Positions 28,535 to 37,977 are shown, counted from the stretch's first letter. The stretch is 64,000 bases of DNA from Microcoleus sp. FACHB-61 (GCA_014695295.1 JACJNY010000033.1:1-64000); one strand, 5' to 3'. Made by a program: numbers and translations. The notes: generated by a model not told the origin, from the letters alone.

Positions 28535-28797
28535 TAGGAAAAATTTGTGTAGTGCAACAGCCGGTTTAATTGGGAACTTGCACGGGTTGACAGTTTAGAC
28601 GCTATATGTAGCGGTAAGGTAGGCAAGATTTACCTACTAATAGAGCTTTTGTGCAAGTCATATCATTATTGCACGATGGGGGGCGATCGGCGAAAAGATA
28701 CCCAAAATGACTCCGAGCACGCCCCTGATGGGACTTGATGCGAGTGCTGGCTGTGGGGGGATTGAGTTAATGAGCTTCGCGGCTAAACGATAGCGGT

Positions 28798-30063
28798 TTA
28801 TGTTTGTTCGCGGAGTAATTGTTCCTTCAATTCCTGACATTCTTTTACTAGCGGGATGCCTAGTTCTGTGGCAATGGATAAGGCTTGATTGCAATACTTA
28901 AGCGTTTGAGTGCGGTCGTCTAATTTAAAGTGGACTCTTGCCAATTTATAGAGAGATAAAGCCTCACCATAGTGATCGCTAATTTCTCGTGCAATGGCTA
29001 AACTTTGCTGGTAGTAGTCAATAGCTTGGGGATAATCTCCTAGTGAATGGTAAGTAGCTCCCAGATTTCCCAGCCAGTTTCCCTCACCTTGGCGATCACC
29101 AATTTCTCGTGCAATGGTTAAACTCTGGTGGTAATAGTCGATAGCTTGGGTATAATTTCCTAGCGCATAGTAATCTAGCGCATAGTAAGCAGTTCCCAGA
29201 CTTCCCAGGCAGTTTCCCTCACCTTGGCGATCGCCAATTTCTCGTGCAATGGTTAAACTCTGCTGGTAATAGTCGATAGCTTGGGTATAATCTCCTAGCG
29301 CATAGTAAGCAGTTCCCAGACTTCCCAGGCAGCTTCCCTCACCTTGGCGATCGCCCATTTCTCTTGTAATGGTTAAACTCTCCTGGTAATAGTCGATAGC
29401 TTGGGTATAATTTCCTAGTGAATGGTAAGTAGCTCCCAGATTTCCTAGCCAGTTTCCCTCACCGTAGCGATTGCCAATTTCTCGTGCAATGGTTAAACTC
29501 TGCTGGTAATAGTCGATAGCTTGGGTATAATTTCCTAGCGCATTGTAAGCAGTTCCCAGATTTCCCAGCCAGTTTCCCTCACCGTAGCGATCGCCCATTT
29601 CTCTTGTAATGGTTAAACTCTCCTGGTAATAGTCGATAGCTTGGGTATAATTTCCTAGCGCACTGTAAGCAGTTCCCAGATTTCCTCGAAAAAGCCCTTC
29701 TAGTTTGGGGCTTAATTTACCCACAAGTTGGTTGTACAGCTCAATTTGCTCTCTATAGTAACCCCAGATAGATAATTGCCAGTGTAATTCGTCATTGATA
29801 GGCGTATTGAGGCGAGTAAATATAATTTCGCTCCCTCTCAGCCAATCTTGCACCTTACAAAAATGGTAAAATGTTTCCAAATACCCCCGTACTTTCTCTA
29901 AATTAGTAGCATCTGACTTCGGTTTGTAATCTGTGATCCACTGTGCAACTGCTCTGTACTGAAGTCGCTGCTCACGAGTTGGAAAATCGGCACGAAGATT
30001 ATTAGGATTGATGCCTAACTTTTCCAAAATTAACTCACCAGATGGTGTCAAGTTATTTGTCAT
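28798..30063 (-). CDS. TPR repeat protein, likely sensor partner of the STAND NTPase
   Basis: 421 aa. After an N-terminal helical region of about 125 residues come seven 40-residue TPRs of the kinesin-light-chain type (GNLGTAYxALGNYTQAIDYY, QSLTIAREIGDRxGEGNWL), which bind peptides or proteins. DNA of the units is nearly identical, so copy number is likely variable. Unit five has a 15-bp tandem duplication (29161-29190) that inserts YYALD and lengthens the loop. The start is 15 bp after the stop of the upstream STAND gene, so both are probably cotranscribed. In many cyanobacterial proteins a STAND NTPase and such TPRs are one polypeptide; here they are separate. Confidence 0.85.
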   Translation of the reverse strand: MTNNLTPSGELILEKLGINPNNLRADFPTREQRLQYRAVAQWITDYKPKSDATNLEKVRGYLETFYHFCKVQDWLRGSEIIFTRLNTPINDELHWQLSIWGYYREQIELYNQLVGKLSPKLEGLFRGNLGTAYSALGNYTQAIDYYQESLTITREMGDRYGEGNWLGNLGTAYNALGNYTQAIDYYQQSLTIAREIGNRYGEGNWLGNLGATYHSLGNYTQAIDYYQESLTITREMGDRQGEGSCLGSLGTAYYALGDYTQAIDYYQQSLTIAREIGDRQGEGNCLGSLGTAYYALDYYALGNYTQAIDYYHQSLTIAREIGDRQGEGNWLGNLGATYHSLGDYPQAIDYYQQSLAIAREISDHYGEALSLYKLARVHFKLDDRTQTLKYCNQALSIATELGIPLVKECQELKEQLLREQT

Positions 30064-30078
30064 GGTGAATTTCTCTGT

Positions 30079-31476
30079 TCAGTTTTCTGGTAACTGTAAT
30101 CGGTGAGCAATTGCAACACTCCGAATCAAATTATGTTGTCCCACCAACCGATTATCTTCATCGTCAATTCCCCCATCTTCAACTAAATACCGATCGCGCA
30201 AAGTTTGCATTGCTGCTTTTTGCTGTTCTTCACTGTAACCCTCGTCTTCTAAATTAATTAGCCACCAATTTTCTTTTACTTCACATCGATAAGTTGAAGC
30301 CATACAAAACAAAAGATAAGCATCGTAAACATCATTTTTTAGCCGTTCAAATGTCTTCTCAATCCGTTCTTTGATCTTCCTTCGCAAGACCTTCGTGTAT
30401 GAGGCTAACTGCCACCTATCCTCATCTCCTTGAACTATTCCTTCGTTACGCGCTTCATTAATAGCCTTTTTTACCTCTTCAATATAACGACTGTTATCTT
30501 TCCAGTAAGCCCTGACTTTCCCTCCATAAGAACCCTTAATTTCTCCCGCGATTGTCCGCAAGGCTAAAGGATGCCCATCATAAACTTCCCCAATGACTCG
30601 CAGGGGACTATGTGGTAATTCCAAATCGCCCTCTAGTTCAGCTTTTTGAAATAACGCCACCTGCTCAGGTATTTCTAATCCTTTCAAAAGTTGGCAATAC
30701 CAGAGATTTTTGTAGCGATCGCACTCTGCTTCAAACTTAGTTGGCAAATCCTGAGATGTAAGAATGAACCGACTTTGACAAGATGATTCTGCCAACAAAC
30801 TCACAAAAAACTTACCCCACCACTCATCAGCAAAATCACCCCAGCCATCCTCTTCATTTCCTGTCAAGAGGTACTCAATAGAATCTATGAGAATTAAATA
30901 GCGATTTTCGCGCAAGCGTTTGACTAACCGCCGTAACAATTGCTCTGGTTTGCGCTCGTCCTTTGGGACAGTTTCCCTCCACTTTTCCAGCCATTGCAGC
31001 GCCACACTGGCAAAATCTAAAGCTTTTTTCTCATCTTCAAAATTATCCCTGAGTTCCGTCCAATCTCCTCGTAATTCCTCTACTAACTTTTCAGCCAAAG
31101 CAGTTTTACCGATACCTGTAATGCCAACCAATAGCAAGACACGACAGGAAGAATTGACGCGATCGCTCAACTGTTGAATCAGAATTTCTCGACCAACCCA
31201 CGCATCGTCATAGACATTAAAGTCCATATATGATGCACTTTGCATAGTTGGGGTGTTGTCAACAATTGCTTCCCAATTTTCTATGCCAACTGCTTTACAG
31301 ATATCAACAAATACATCTTGCTGAATTGGTATTTTCCGCCTAAATCGCTTCAAGGTTGCTTCTGAAGTCTGAGCCGCCGCACACCAAGCACCTGCTGTTG
31401 CTTGCCAGCCTTTTTTTCTTCTTTCGCGATCGACAATTTCTAGTCCTTCTTTCGATGCTTTCAGAGAAACAGCCAT
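30079..31476 (-). CDS. STAND (NB-ARC-like) NTPase with N-terminal HTH-like domain
   Basis: 465 aa. Residues about 1-75 look like a helix-turn-helix of the type seen at the start of many cyanobacterial STAND proteins (SKEGLEIVDRERRKKGW, then ATLKRFRRKIPIQQDVFVDI). The NTPase has WVGREILIQQL, Walker A VGITGIGKTALAEKL (about 117-131), Walker B YLILIDSIEYLL (about 197-208), a sensor-like RFILTSQDLP and GHPLALRTIAGEI (GLPL-like motif). A winged-helix segment follows (YDAYLLFCMASTYR...). STAND ATPases act as ligand-triggered switches in apoptosis, plant and bacterial immunity and regulation. There is no C-terminal repeat sensor; the next gene supplies TPRs. Role in defence or signalling is inference. 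Confidence 0.85.
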   Translation of the reverse strand: MAVSLKASKEGLEIVDRERRKKGWQATAGAWCAAAQTSEATLKRFRRKIPIQQDVFVDICKAVGIENWEAIVDNTPTMQSASYMDFNVYDDAWVGREILIQQLSDRVNSSCRVLLLVGITGIGKTALAEKLVEELRGDWTELRDNFEDEKKALDFASVALQWLEKWRETVPKDERKPEQLLRRLVKRLRENRYLILIDSIEYLLTGNEEDGWGDFADEWWGKFFVSLLAESSCQSRFILTSQDLPTKFEAECDRYKNLWYCQLLKGLEIPEQVALFQKAELEGDLELPHSPLRVIGEVYDGHPLALRTIAGEIKGSYGGKVRAYWKDNSRYIEEVKKAINEARNEGIVQGDEDRWQLASYTKVLRRKIKERIEKTFERLKNDVYDAYLLFCMASTYRCEVKENWWLINLEDEGYSEEQQKAAMQTLRDRYLVEDGGIDDEDNRLVGQHNLIRSVAIAHRLQLPEN

Positions 31477-31768
31477 GCTTCAGTAAATTTAATGTTAAAG
31501 AATAATATCAGTAGCTACATATGTAAAATGCAGCATTCCGCACAAACATTTGATTCATACCTGATAATTTCAGGATTTTTACCAGCTTTACTCAAAACAT
31601 GGCTTTTGGGCGGTTCATTTTTGGCTCAGTTTTATCGGCAGCGACAGATATGAGCCAAAACTGGAACGCTCAAACCTTTGTACATCAGAGATTCTAGAGA
31701 TGTGAGAGCAAATTGGCGCCAATTGAACTTCTTCAGCAATCACATCCACATATCGGAGTAGTCAAAAG
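31477..31768. other. Divergent promoter region of the STAND gene and a small ORF
   Basis: 292 bp, AT-rich, no repeat family seen. It separates the minus-strand STAND/TPR pair from a plus-strand small ORF and presumably holds both promoters. Confidence 0.4.
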
Positions 31769-31978
31769 ATGGAATCTCAAAATCAACAACCTATCACCCA
31801 CACTGAGCAACCTACAACAACGCCTGCGCGAGTTGAAACACCGCAATTTTCGCAATATTGGGTAACACTACCTGAATTAATTTTGGCAGTTGCTACTCTA
31901 ACTGGTGCAAGCGCTACTCTGACTCGTGCAATGACTGAGTTAGTTCGAGTCTTACGAGGGAAAGACAAGAAGAAATAA
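31769..31978 (+). CDS. Small protein with one hydrophobic helix
   Basis: 69 aa, unknown. The N-terminal half is polar and Gln/Thr/Pro-rich; residues about 33-58 (LPELILAVATLTGASATLTR) are hydrophobic, and the end is strongly basic (LRGKDKKK). A GGAG sequence lies about 11 bp before the ATG. It is divergent from the STAND/TPR pair. A short membrane or amphipathic effector is imaginable next to a STAND switch, but nothing in the sequence proves a link. Confidence 0.5.
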   Translation: MESQNQQPITHTEQPTTTPARVETPQFSQYWVTLPELILAVATLTGASATLTRAMTELVRVLRGKDKKK

Positions 31979-31985
31979 TACAGGA

Positions 31986-32085
31986 CTGACGCACTGCGGT
32001 CAAAGAAACCGGGTTTTTACCAAATTTTCGCGCTGTAATGCGTCTTCTCGTAAAAAACCCGGTTTCTGACCACCCGTGCGTAAAT
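31986..32085. repeat. Long imperfect palindrome (ACGCAC ... AGAAACCGGGTTTTT family)
   Basis: The arms GGTCAAAGAAACCGGGTTTT (from 31998) and the complement of 32050-32071 (GTAAAAAACCCGGTTTCTGACC) pair over about 22 bp around a 29-nt centre. Outside them ACGCACTG and GTGCGTAA continue the symmetry. Related pieces occur at about 40236 and 60205-60250. Confidence 0.65.
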
Positions 32086-32117
32086 CCTAAGCTACTCACT
32101 CAGAATGACAGCGCAGC

Positions 32118-32408
32118 TTACCGTCCAGATTTTCTCGGCGGTGTACCGTTAGCCCGCGAACGACGGATCAGCACGCTCATCACCTGCTTCGGATTGGCTG
32201 CACGTTGTACGGGGCTCCAATCGCCCACTTCCGCAAATCCTAGTCGGTACAAAGTGAGTATGGTTTCCCTGACACCCTTGGGCGAACCGACAACCGTTAA
32301 CAGCACGACTTCCTGTTCGCATACTGCTGCTGAGTCGTCATTTGGACGATCCTCTTCGAGGGCTTCGCTAACGGATTTGTTGTCGTCAGGTAAGAATTCC
32401 TGTGACAT
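32118..32408 (-). CDS. Small conserved-looking protein, unknown function
   Basis: 96 aa. ATG at 32408 is preceded by AGGAG with an 8-bp spacing, which supports expression. The N-terminal 25 residues are acidic; the core (EVVLLTVVGSPKGVRETILTL, then YRLGFAEVGDWSPVQ and PKQVMSVLIRR) looks like a small alpha/beta fold and resembles short cyanobacterial proteins of unknown role that I have seen in other genomes. The tail is basic. Upstream (32430-32450) GGGTTTTCTAGAAAAACCC forms a hairpin in its leader. Confidence 0.65.
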   Translation of the reverse strand: MSQEFLPDDNKSVSEALEEDRPNDDSAAVCEQEVVLLTVVGSPKGVRETILTLYRLGFAEVGDWSPVQRAANPKQVMSVLIRRSRANGTPPRKSGR

Positions 32409-32826
32409 AATATGTTCTCCTGGTTTTGGGTTTTCTAGAAAAACCCAAAAACCCAGCCGCCCCGCATTTCAACACATAGCAGGGCGGCTACAGAGGATGT
32501 TAAGATACTCCGTTAGCCTCCAGACTGCTGTGATCAGTTTGGCGGTTATGCTGTCCATTGCTGTTACCAGCAGCTTTGGGCAGTGCAACTAGATTTTTGG
32601 GCGACGCGGGCTGCCTCCTCTACAAGCAAGCAACCTCTAACTTCAAAGCGTAGCCGCAGATGGGGGCCGCCGTCAATCGATTTGGGATTTTCGATTTTGG
32701 ATTTTGGATTGAAGAATTGATCCCAGGACTAATCTGGGGACTTTGGGGGTTTTGATGCGGGATTGGCGGGTTTTGGGCGATCGTACCAATTCAATTCACA
32801 ACACGATCGCCTTTTCAACTTACCAA
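32409..32826. other. Intergenic region with hairpins, no gene
   Basis: Holds the leader hairpin near 32433-32452 (GGGTTTTCTAGAAAAACCC), a second inverted repeat AGCCGCCC/GGGCGGCT around 32455-32492 and GATTTTGGATTTTGG heptamer-like sequence near 32688-32712. A long plus-strand open frame across this area and the previous gene is a shadow with no family features. Confidence 0.45.
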
Positions 32827-35800
32827 CTAAAACGGCGATACTTTATCGCGTTCAATCTTCTCGTGGGGAGTTGTTTTGCCGTTCAAAATTGTGCCATCCT
32901 CGGGTATATTGTCTAGTCGATCGCGCTTCCTAAAGCGATCGCGAGCCGAGACAACCACCACATACAGAACCGGCACTATAAACAAACTCAAGACAGTAGA
33001 AACAACCATCCCCCCCGCGATCGCATTCCCTAGCGATCGGCGGCTCGCTGCACCCGCACCTTCTGGGTTAACCAGAGGAGCAATCCCTAAAACAAATGAT
33101 AAAGAAGTCATCAAAATCGGTCGTAAACGCTCTTGAGAAGCCTCAACTGCTGCCTTAGCAATTGAATATCCCTGCTCCCGTAACTGGTTCGCAAACTCCA
33201 CAATTAAAATCGCATTTTTACTTGCCAACCCAATCAACATCACCAAACCAATCTGGCAATAAACATCATTCGCCAAACCCCGCAACGACTGAGCTAAAAG
33301 AGCACCTAAAATCGCCAGAGGCACCGATAGCAAAATAATGAAAGGATCGACATAATTTTCGTACTGCGCAGCCAAAACCAAAAACACAAAAATCAGCCCC
33401 AAACCGAAAATAATCGGTGCTTGACCGCCCGACTCAATTTCTTCTAAAGAACTCCCCGACCATTCATAGCCAAAACCCGACGGCAAAACTTCAGCCGACA
33501 CCTTTTCCATCGATTTTAGCGCCTGTCCAGAACTCGCTCCCGGAGCCGGAGTGCCCGTAATTTCAATTGACCTATATAAATTGTAGTGGTTAACACTTTG
33601 CGCCCCCACCACCGGAGTGATCTTCACCAAATTGCTCAAAGAAATCATTTCATTCTTTCCAGAACGCACATACAATTTCCCAATATCTTCAGGGTTATCA
33701 CGAAACTGTTTATCCGCCTGAACATACACCCGATAATTGCGCTGCTGGAGATTAAAATCATTCACATACTGAGCACCCAGAGCCGTTTGTAGCGTACTGA
33801 AAACATCATTAATGGGAATATCTAGAGCCTTAGCTCGATTGCGGTCAACCTCCACAATTAATTGAGGCGTATTCGCAGCAAACGTACTAAATACCGCTTG
33901 CAATCCCGGTGTCTGATTTGCCTGCTTTAAAATCCCGCCCATAGTCTGGACTAAGCCATCTAAACCGCTGTTACCTTTGCGGTCTTGCAATTGAAATTGG
34001 AAACCCCCAAATTGACCTAAACCTTGAATCGCAGGCGGATTCACGGGGAAAATTCTCGCTTCGGGAATCGAGAAAAACTTACCCCGCAACTTACCAATAA
34101 TCGCTTGTACAGTTTGATCTTCTCCGTGACGTTCTTCCCAGCCTTTAAGTGTAGTAAATATAATCCCCTGGTTGGAACTGTTACCACTAAAACCAAAGCC
34201 ACCTACAGAAAAAGTCCCCACAACTTCAGGAACTTTGAGGATTTCTTGTTCAACTTTGTCCATCACCTGCTGGGTGTATTGCAGTGAAACACCTTGAGGC
34301 CCTTGAATAATTGTCAGAAAATAGCCCTGGTCTTCCTCTGGGATAAATGCGGTCGGTACTGCTAAATAAAGCCAAGCGGTGAATCCCAGAGAAGCGATAA
34401 ACAACAGGGTAACAAGGGTTTTAAATCGTGTTAAGAATATTAAGGAATCTCTATATTTCTTTTGCGTCCAATCCAGAAAAATATTAATGCGGTTAAACAC
34501 CCAACCCAACGGGCCGCCAAACTTCTTACCTGGGCGCAGTAATATAGCGGCAAGTGAGGGAGTAAGAGTAACTGCCATAAAGGTAGAAAGCAGTACGGAA
34601 AAAGCAATTGTTAGGGCAAATTGTTTATAGAGTGCTCCCGTTGTCCCAGGGAAAAATGCCACTGGTACGAACACGGCCATCAATACTAAGGAAGTGGCAA
34701 TTACAGCACTAAAAAGTTCCCGCATTGACTCGGAAGCTGCTTGGCGGGTATTCATACCTTGGCGGACTAGACGGTCAATATTTTCGACTACGATGATAGC
34801 GTCATCAACCACTAAACCTGTTGCTAAGGTAAGACCAAATAGAGACAAACTGTTAATCGTAAAGCCGAAAGCTTTGATAAAGGCAAATGTCCCAATCAAC
34901 GAAATCGGAATTGTGAGGGTGGGAATAATCGTAGTGCGCCAATCTTGCAGGAAAACAAAAATAACTATCACCACTAGCAAGACTGCTTCAAACAGAGTTT
35001 TGACTACTTCGGCCATTGACTCTTGGACAAATTGAGTCGTATCTAGTGCGGTTCTATGTATCACCCCCGGAGGGAAATTTTTAGCTAATTTTGCCATTTC
35101 TGCTTTGACGGCCTGGGCAACATTTAGAGCATTACTTCCGGGTAATTGGTAAATCCCTAAGCCCACAGCGTCATTCCCTCGAAATCGCAGGAACGAGTTA
35201 TAATTTTCTGCTCCTAATTCTGCTCTACCGACATCTTTTAACTTAATTAAAGTTCCATTTGCTTCGCTTTTAATAACTAGGTCTTCAAATTCTGTGGGGC
35301 TTTTTAGACGACTTTCTGCACTCAAATCAATCTGATACATTTGCCCCTCGGGAGCTGGTTCTTGACCAATTCTTCCTACACCAACTTGCAAGTTTTGTTC
35401 ATTAATTGCTCTTGTTACATCTTGCATTGTTAGTTTCCGAGCAGCTAATTTATTGGGGTCTATCCACAGGCGCATAGCATAGCGTCTTTCCCCAAAAATT
35501 CGCACGTCGCCCACGCCTTTTACTCTCTTTAAAGTATCGGCTAAATAGAGGTCGGCGTAGTTGCTTAAAAATATGGTATCGTATTCTTTATTTTCGGTGA
35601 ATAATCCTATAGCCAGCAGCAGGCTGTTAGATTGTTTTGTAACTGTAACTCCTGTGCGTTGTACGACATCTGGCAGTTGTGGTTGAGCAACTGCAACTCG
35701 ATTTTGCACATCGACGGCGGCGATATCTTTGTCGCGGGAAGTATCAAAGGTGGCTGTAATCGTGCTAGTTCCACTGTTAGTGCTACTGGAAGTTAGATAT

Positions 35801-36030
35801 TTCAGTCCTTCAATGCCGTTGATTTGCCTTTCTAGGATGTTTGTTACCGCATTTTCGACAACTTCAGCATTCGCACCGCTATAGTTGGCTGTGACGTTGA
35901 TTTGGGTGGGGCTGATGTCGGGGAAGCGTTCGATCGGCAATGTAGGTATGCTGATTGCGCCTATCAAAACAATAATAAAGGCGCAGACGCTAGCAAAGAC
36001 AGGTCGTTTAATAAAGAAATCTGCAAACAT
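32827..36030 (-). CDS. RND-family multidrug efflux pump, inner-membrane subunit (HAE1/AcrB-like)
   Basis: 1067 aa, usual for AcrB/MexB relatives. It is a trimeric proton-driven exporter spanning inner membrane and periplasm. N-terminal MFADFFIKRPVFASVCAFI (TM1), large periplasmic loops after TM1 and TM7, the proton-relay aspartates in GLVVDDAIIVVENIDR (TM4) and the TM10 lysine in LASKNAILIVEFANQL are all present, so it should be active. The membrane-fusion subunit lies 150 bp upstream on the same strand, with a PadR repressor before that. A TolC-type outer-membrane channel is not in the window. Confidence 0.96.
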   Translation of the reverse strand: MFADFFIKRPVFASVCAFIIVLIGAISIPTLPIERFPDISPTQINVTANYSGANAEVVENAVTNILERQINGIEGLKYLTSSSTNSGTSTITATFDTSRDKDIAAVDVQNRVAVAQPQLPDVVQRTGVTVTKQSNSLLLAIGLFTENKEYDTIFLSNYADLYLADTLKRVKGVGDVRIFGERRYAMRLWIDPNKLAARKLTMQDVTRAINEQNLQVGVGRIGQEPAPEGQMYQIDLSAESRLKSPTEFEDLVIKSEANGTLIKLKDVGRAELGAENYNSFLRFRGNDAVGLGIYQLPGSNALNVAQAVKAEMAKLAKNFPPGVIHRTALDTTQFVQESMAEVVKTLFEAVLLVVIVIFVFLQDWRTTIIPTLTIPISLIGTFAFIKAFGFTINSLSLFGLTLATGLVVDDAIIVVENIDRLVRQGMNTRQAASESMRELFSAVIATSLVLMAVFVPVAFFPGTTGALYKQFALTIAFSVLLSTFMAVTLTPSLAAILLRPGKKFGGPLGWVFNRINIFLDWTQKKYRDSLIFLTRFKTLVTLLFIASLGFTAWLYLAVPTAFIPEEDQGYFLTIIQGPQGVSLQYTQQVMDKVEQEILKVPEVVGTFSVGGFGFSGNSSNQGIIFTTLKGWEERHGEDQTVQAIIGKLRGKFFSIPEARIFPVNPPAIQGLGQFGGFQFQLQDRKGNSGLDGLVQTMGGILKQANQTPGLQAVFSTFAANTPQLIVEVDRNRAKALDIPINDVFSTLQTALGAQYVNDFNLQQRNYRVYVQADKQFRDNPEDIGKLYVRSGKNEMISLSNLVKITPVVGAQSVNHYNLYRSIEITGTPAPGASSGQALKSMEKVSAEVLPSGFGYEWSGSSLEEIESGGQAPIIFGLGLIFVFLVLAAQYENYVDPFIILLSVPLAILGALLAQSLRGLANDVYCQIGLVMLIGLASKNAILIVEFANQLREQGYSIAKAAVEASQERLRPILMTSLSFVLGIAPLVNPEGAGAASRRSLGNAIAGGMVVSTVLSLFIVPVLYVVVVSARDRFRKRDRLDNIPEDGTILNGKTTPHEKIERDKVSPF

Positions 36031-36180
36031 TATTTGGGTAATGGGTAGTTGCGGATGGCTAATGAGTAATTGCTAATGGCGATCGGGATTTAAGGATGAA
36101 CAGGATTAATTTTAGTCACCCTCAATTTAATCCTGTCAATCCTGTAAATCTTGAAAATCCTGTAAATTCTGATTCAGAGA

Positions 36181-37977
36181 TTAATTTTTGCTACCCACTG
36201 GTAATTGGGTCTTTTTCCCTTCTGGTACCTCTGGTTGTTGAGCCATAATCGGAACACCGTCTGTGAGGTTAAGGATGCCTGCGGTAACAATTTTTTCGCC
36301 TGCTTGCAAACCTTCGATAACTTGATAATTATTCCCCTCAATGGCTCCCAATTTTACGGACTTTTGCCGTGCTATTAAAGGTGGCGAGCCAGGTTGTGGC
36401 TGTTCTGGCTTTTGAGCTGTGAAGACAAAAGTTTCTCCACCTAAGCGAGTGACTGCTGTTACTGGAACTAAAATTCCGGGGTTCTGTTTCCAGATGACTT
36501 TAGCTTTTACAAACTGGAGATTAAGCAGTTCGCCAGTGGGGTTGGGAAAGGTGGCTTTAGCTAAAATTGTTTGGGAATTGGCGCTGACGTTGGGGGAGAT
36601 AAAACTGATTTGACCTTGGGCGATCGCCTTACCTTGAGCGTCGAGCATTTGTACTGGCAGCCCTAAGCGTAATTGAGGCATCCGTTCCAAAGGAATTGAT
36701 AACCGCAAGTCTAGCAATTGGTTCTCAGTCAGGGTGGCGATCGCGTTGCCTTTTTGCAAGTAATCACCTTCTTTCACTGGTATGTCGCCGATTACTCCCG
36801 CGAAGGGCGCGATGACAGCAGTTTCTTGTAGTTGTACTTCAAAGCCCCGCACCTGAGCGGCGGCCTCGGCAACTTGCGCTTCAGCTTGATCGAGCTGTTC
36901 TTGGCGAGTGCCATTGGCTAATTGCGCTAATCTGCTCTTGGCTTGTGCAACTTCTGCTTCGGCTTTGGCTATTTCTTCTGGGCGCGAACCGTTTTGCAAT
37001 TGTCGCAAAGCTTGCCGCTGCTGTTGCAAGGCTGCTGTCCGGCGCTCGATTTCGGCTTGTCTGTTTTTTTGCCGCTGCTGGAACCGCCTTTGAGCTTCTC
37101 GGAGGTTGGCTTTGGCGGTGCCTTCTTTTTGGGTGTATTGCTCGAGGGTGTTCGCGGATTCGGCGCCTTCTTTTGCCAATGCCTGATATCTGGCAAGCTG
37201 CTGGGTGGCTAACTTTGCTTCGGCTGTGCTTGCTTCTATTTGCGCTCTTGCTTGGGCGATGTCTTCTAAGAGGCTACCTGTTTGGGCATCGGCGAGGTTG
37301 GCTTCAGCTTGGCTAACGCGGGCTTGGGCTTGGCCAATTTCTTCTGGCCGACTGCCCGATCGCAGTTGGGCTAGGCTGGCTTGAGCTTGGGCGACTTGGG
37401 CTTGAGCTTGGGCGATTTCTTCGGGCCTGGTTCCTGCTTGCAATTCGGCTAAGCGGGATTGAGCGCGGATCAGGTTGGCTTGAGATTGCCTCAAGTCAGC
37501 TTGGGCGCTGTCGCTTTTCATGCGGGCGATGGGTTGTCCTTTGTTTATGAAGTCGCCGGATTTGACAAAAATCTCGGTGACTAGCCCTTCTGTTTCGGGT
37601 TTGATTTCTACTGAACGCTTCGCCTCTAAGCTGCTGACAAATTCCGAGGCATCTTGGACTGAGCTGGTTTCTACGGCGGCGAGCTTGACTGGTATGGCTG
37701 GGGGTTGGGCAGCAGCTGCCGGTTGCTGTGCGCGATTATGACCCGATTGCCACGAGTACCAGCCGAAACCTGCTGCGCCTGTGGCGATCGCGAGCGCGAC
37801 AATTAGGGGCCAGCGCGATCGTGGTTTAGCAACAGGTTCGGGGCGATCGGCAACGGCGGGAAAATCTTCTGGTAGAGCGCTGTCTGCATCGGTTGGGTGC
37901 AGTTCGGGTGTGGCAGGTTTTTGCTCTTCAGTTTCAACGACGGATTCTGGGGATTTAGAATAACTCATTGGCAGCAC
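36181..37977 (-). CDS. RND periplasmic membrane-fusion protein with extended coiled-coil hairpin
   Basis: 598 aa; relatives are usually 350-450 aa. One N-terminal TM (WPLIVALAIATGAAGFGWY, about 54-72) anchors it. A lipoyl half-motif (EIFVKSGDFINKGQPIARM) leads into a very long alpha-helical hairpin in which RPEEIAQAQAQVAQAQ-type segments recur four to five times, then the second lipoyl half (GVIGDIPVKEGDYLQKGNAI), a beta-barrel and the membrane-proximal domain. The hairpin extension should lengthen the reach toward the outer-membrane channel. It precedes the RND pump gene on the same strand and is surely its partner. Confidence 0.93.
   Translation of the reverse strand: MLPMSYSKSPESVVETEEQKPATPELHPTDADSALPEDFPAVADRPEPVAKPRSRWPLIVALAIATGAAGFGWYSWQSGHNRAQQPAAAAQPPAIPVKLAAVETSSVQDASEFVSSLEAKRSVEIKPETEGLVTEIFVKSGDFINKGQPIARMKSDSAQADLRQSQANLIRAQSRLAELQAGTRPEEIAQAQAQVAQAQASLAQLRSGSRPEEIGQAQARVSQAEANLADAQTGSLLEDIAQARAQIEASTAEAKLATQQLARYQALAKEGAESANTLEQYTQKEGTAKANLREAQRRFQQRQKNRQAEIERRTAALQQQRQALRQLQNGSRPEEIAKAEAEVAQAKSRLAQLANGTRQEQLDQAEAQVAEAAAQVRGFEVQLQETAVIAPFAGVIGDIPVKEGDYLQKGNAIATLTENQLLDLRLSIPLERMPQLRLGLPVQMLDAQGKAIAQGQISFISPNVSANSQTILAKATFPNPTGELLNLQFVKAKVIWKQNPGILVPVTAVTRLGGETFVFTAQKPEQPQPGSPPLIARQKSVKLGAIEGNNYQVIEGLQAGEKIVTAGILNLTDGVPIMAQQPEVPEGKKTQLPVGSKN

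Noticed and set aside
32038..32592. 184-codon plus-strand frame
   Set aside because: Overlaps the 96-aa minus-strand gene that has a proper ribosome site; its translation is Ser/Pro/Arg-rich and has no recognisable features.
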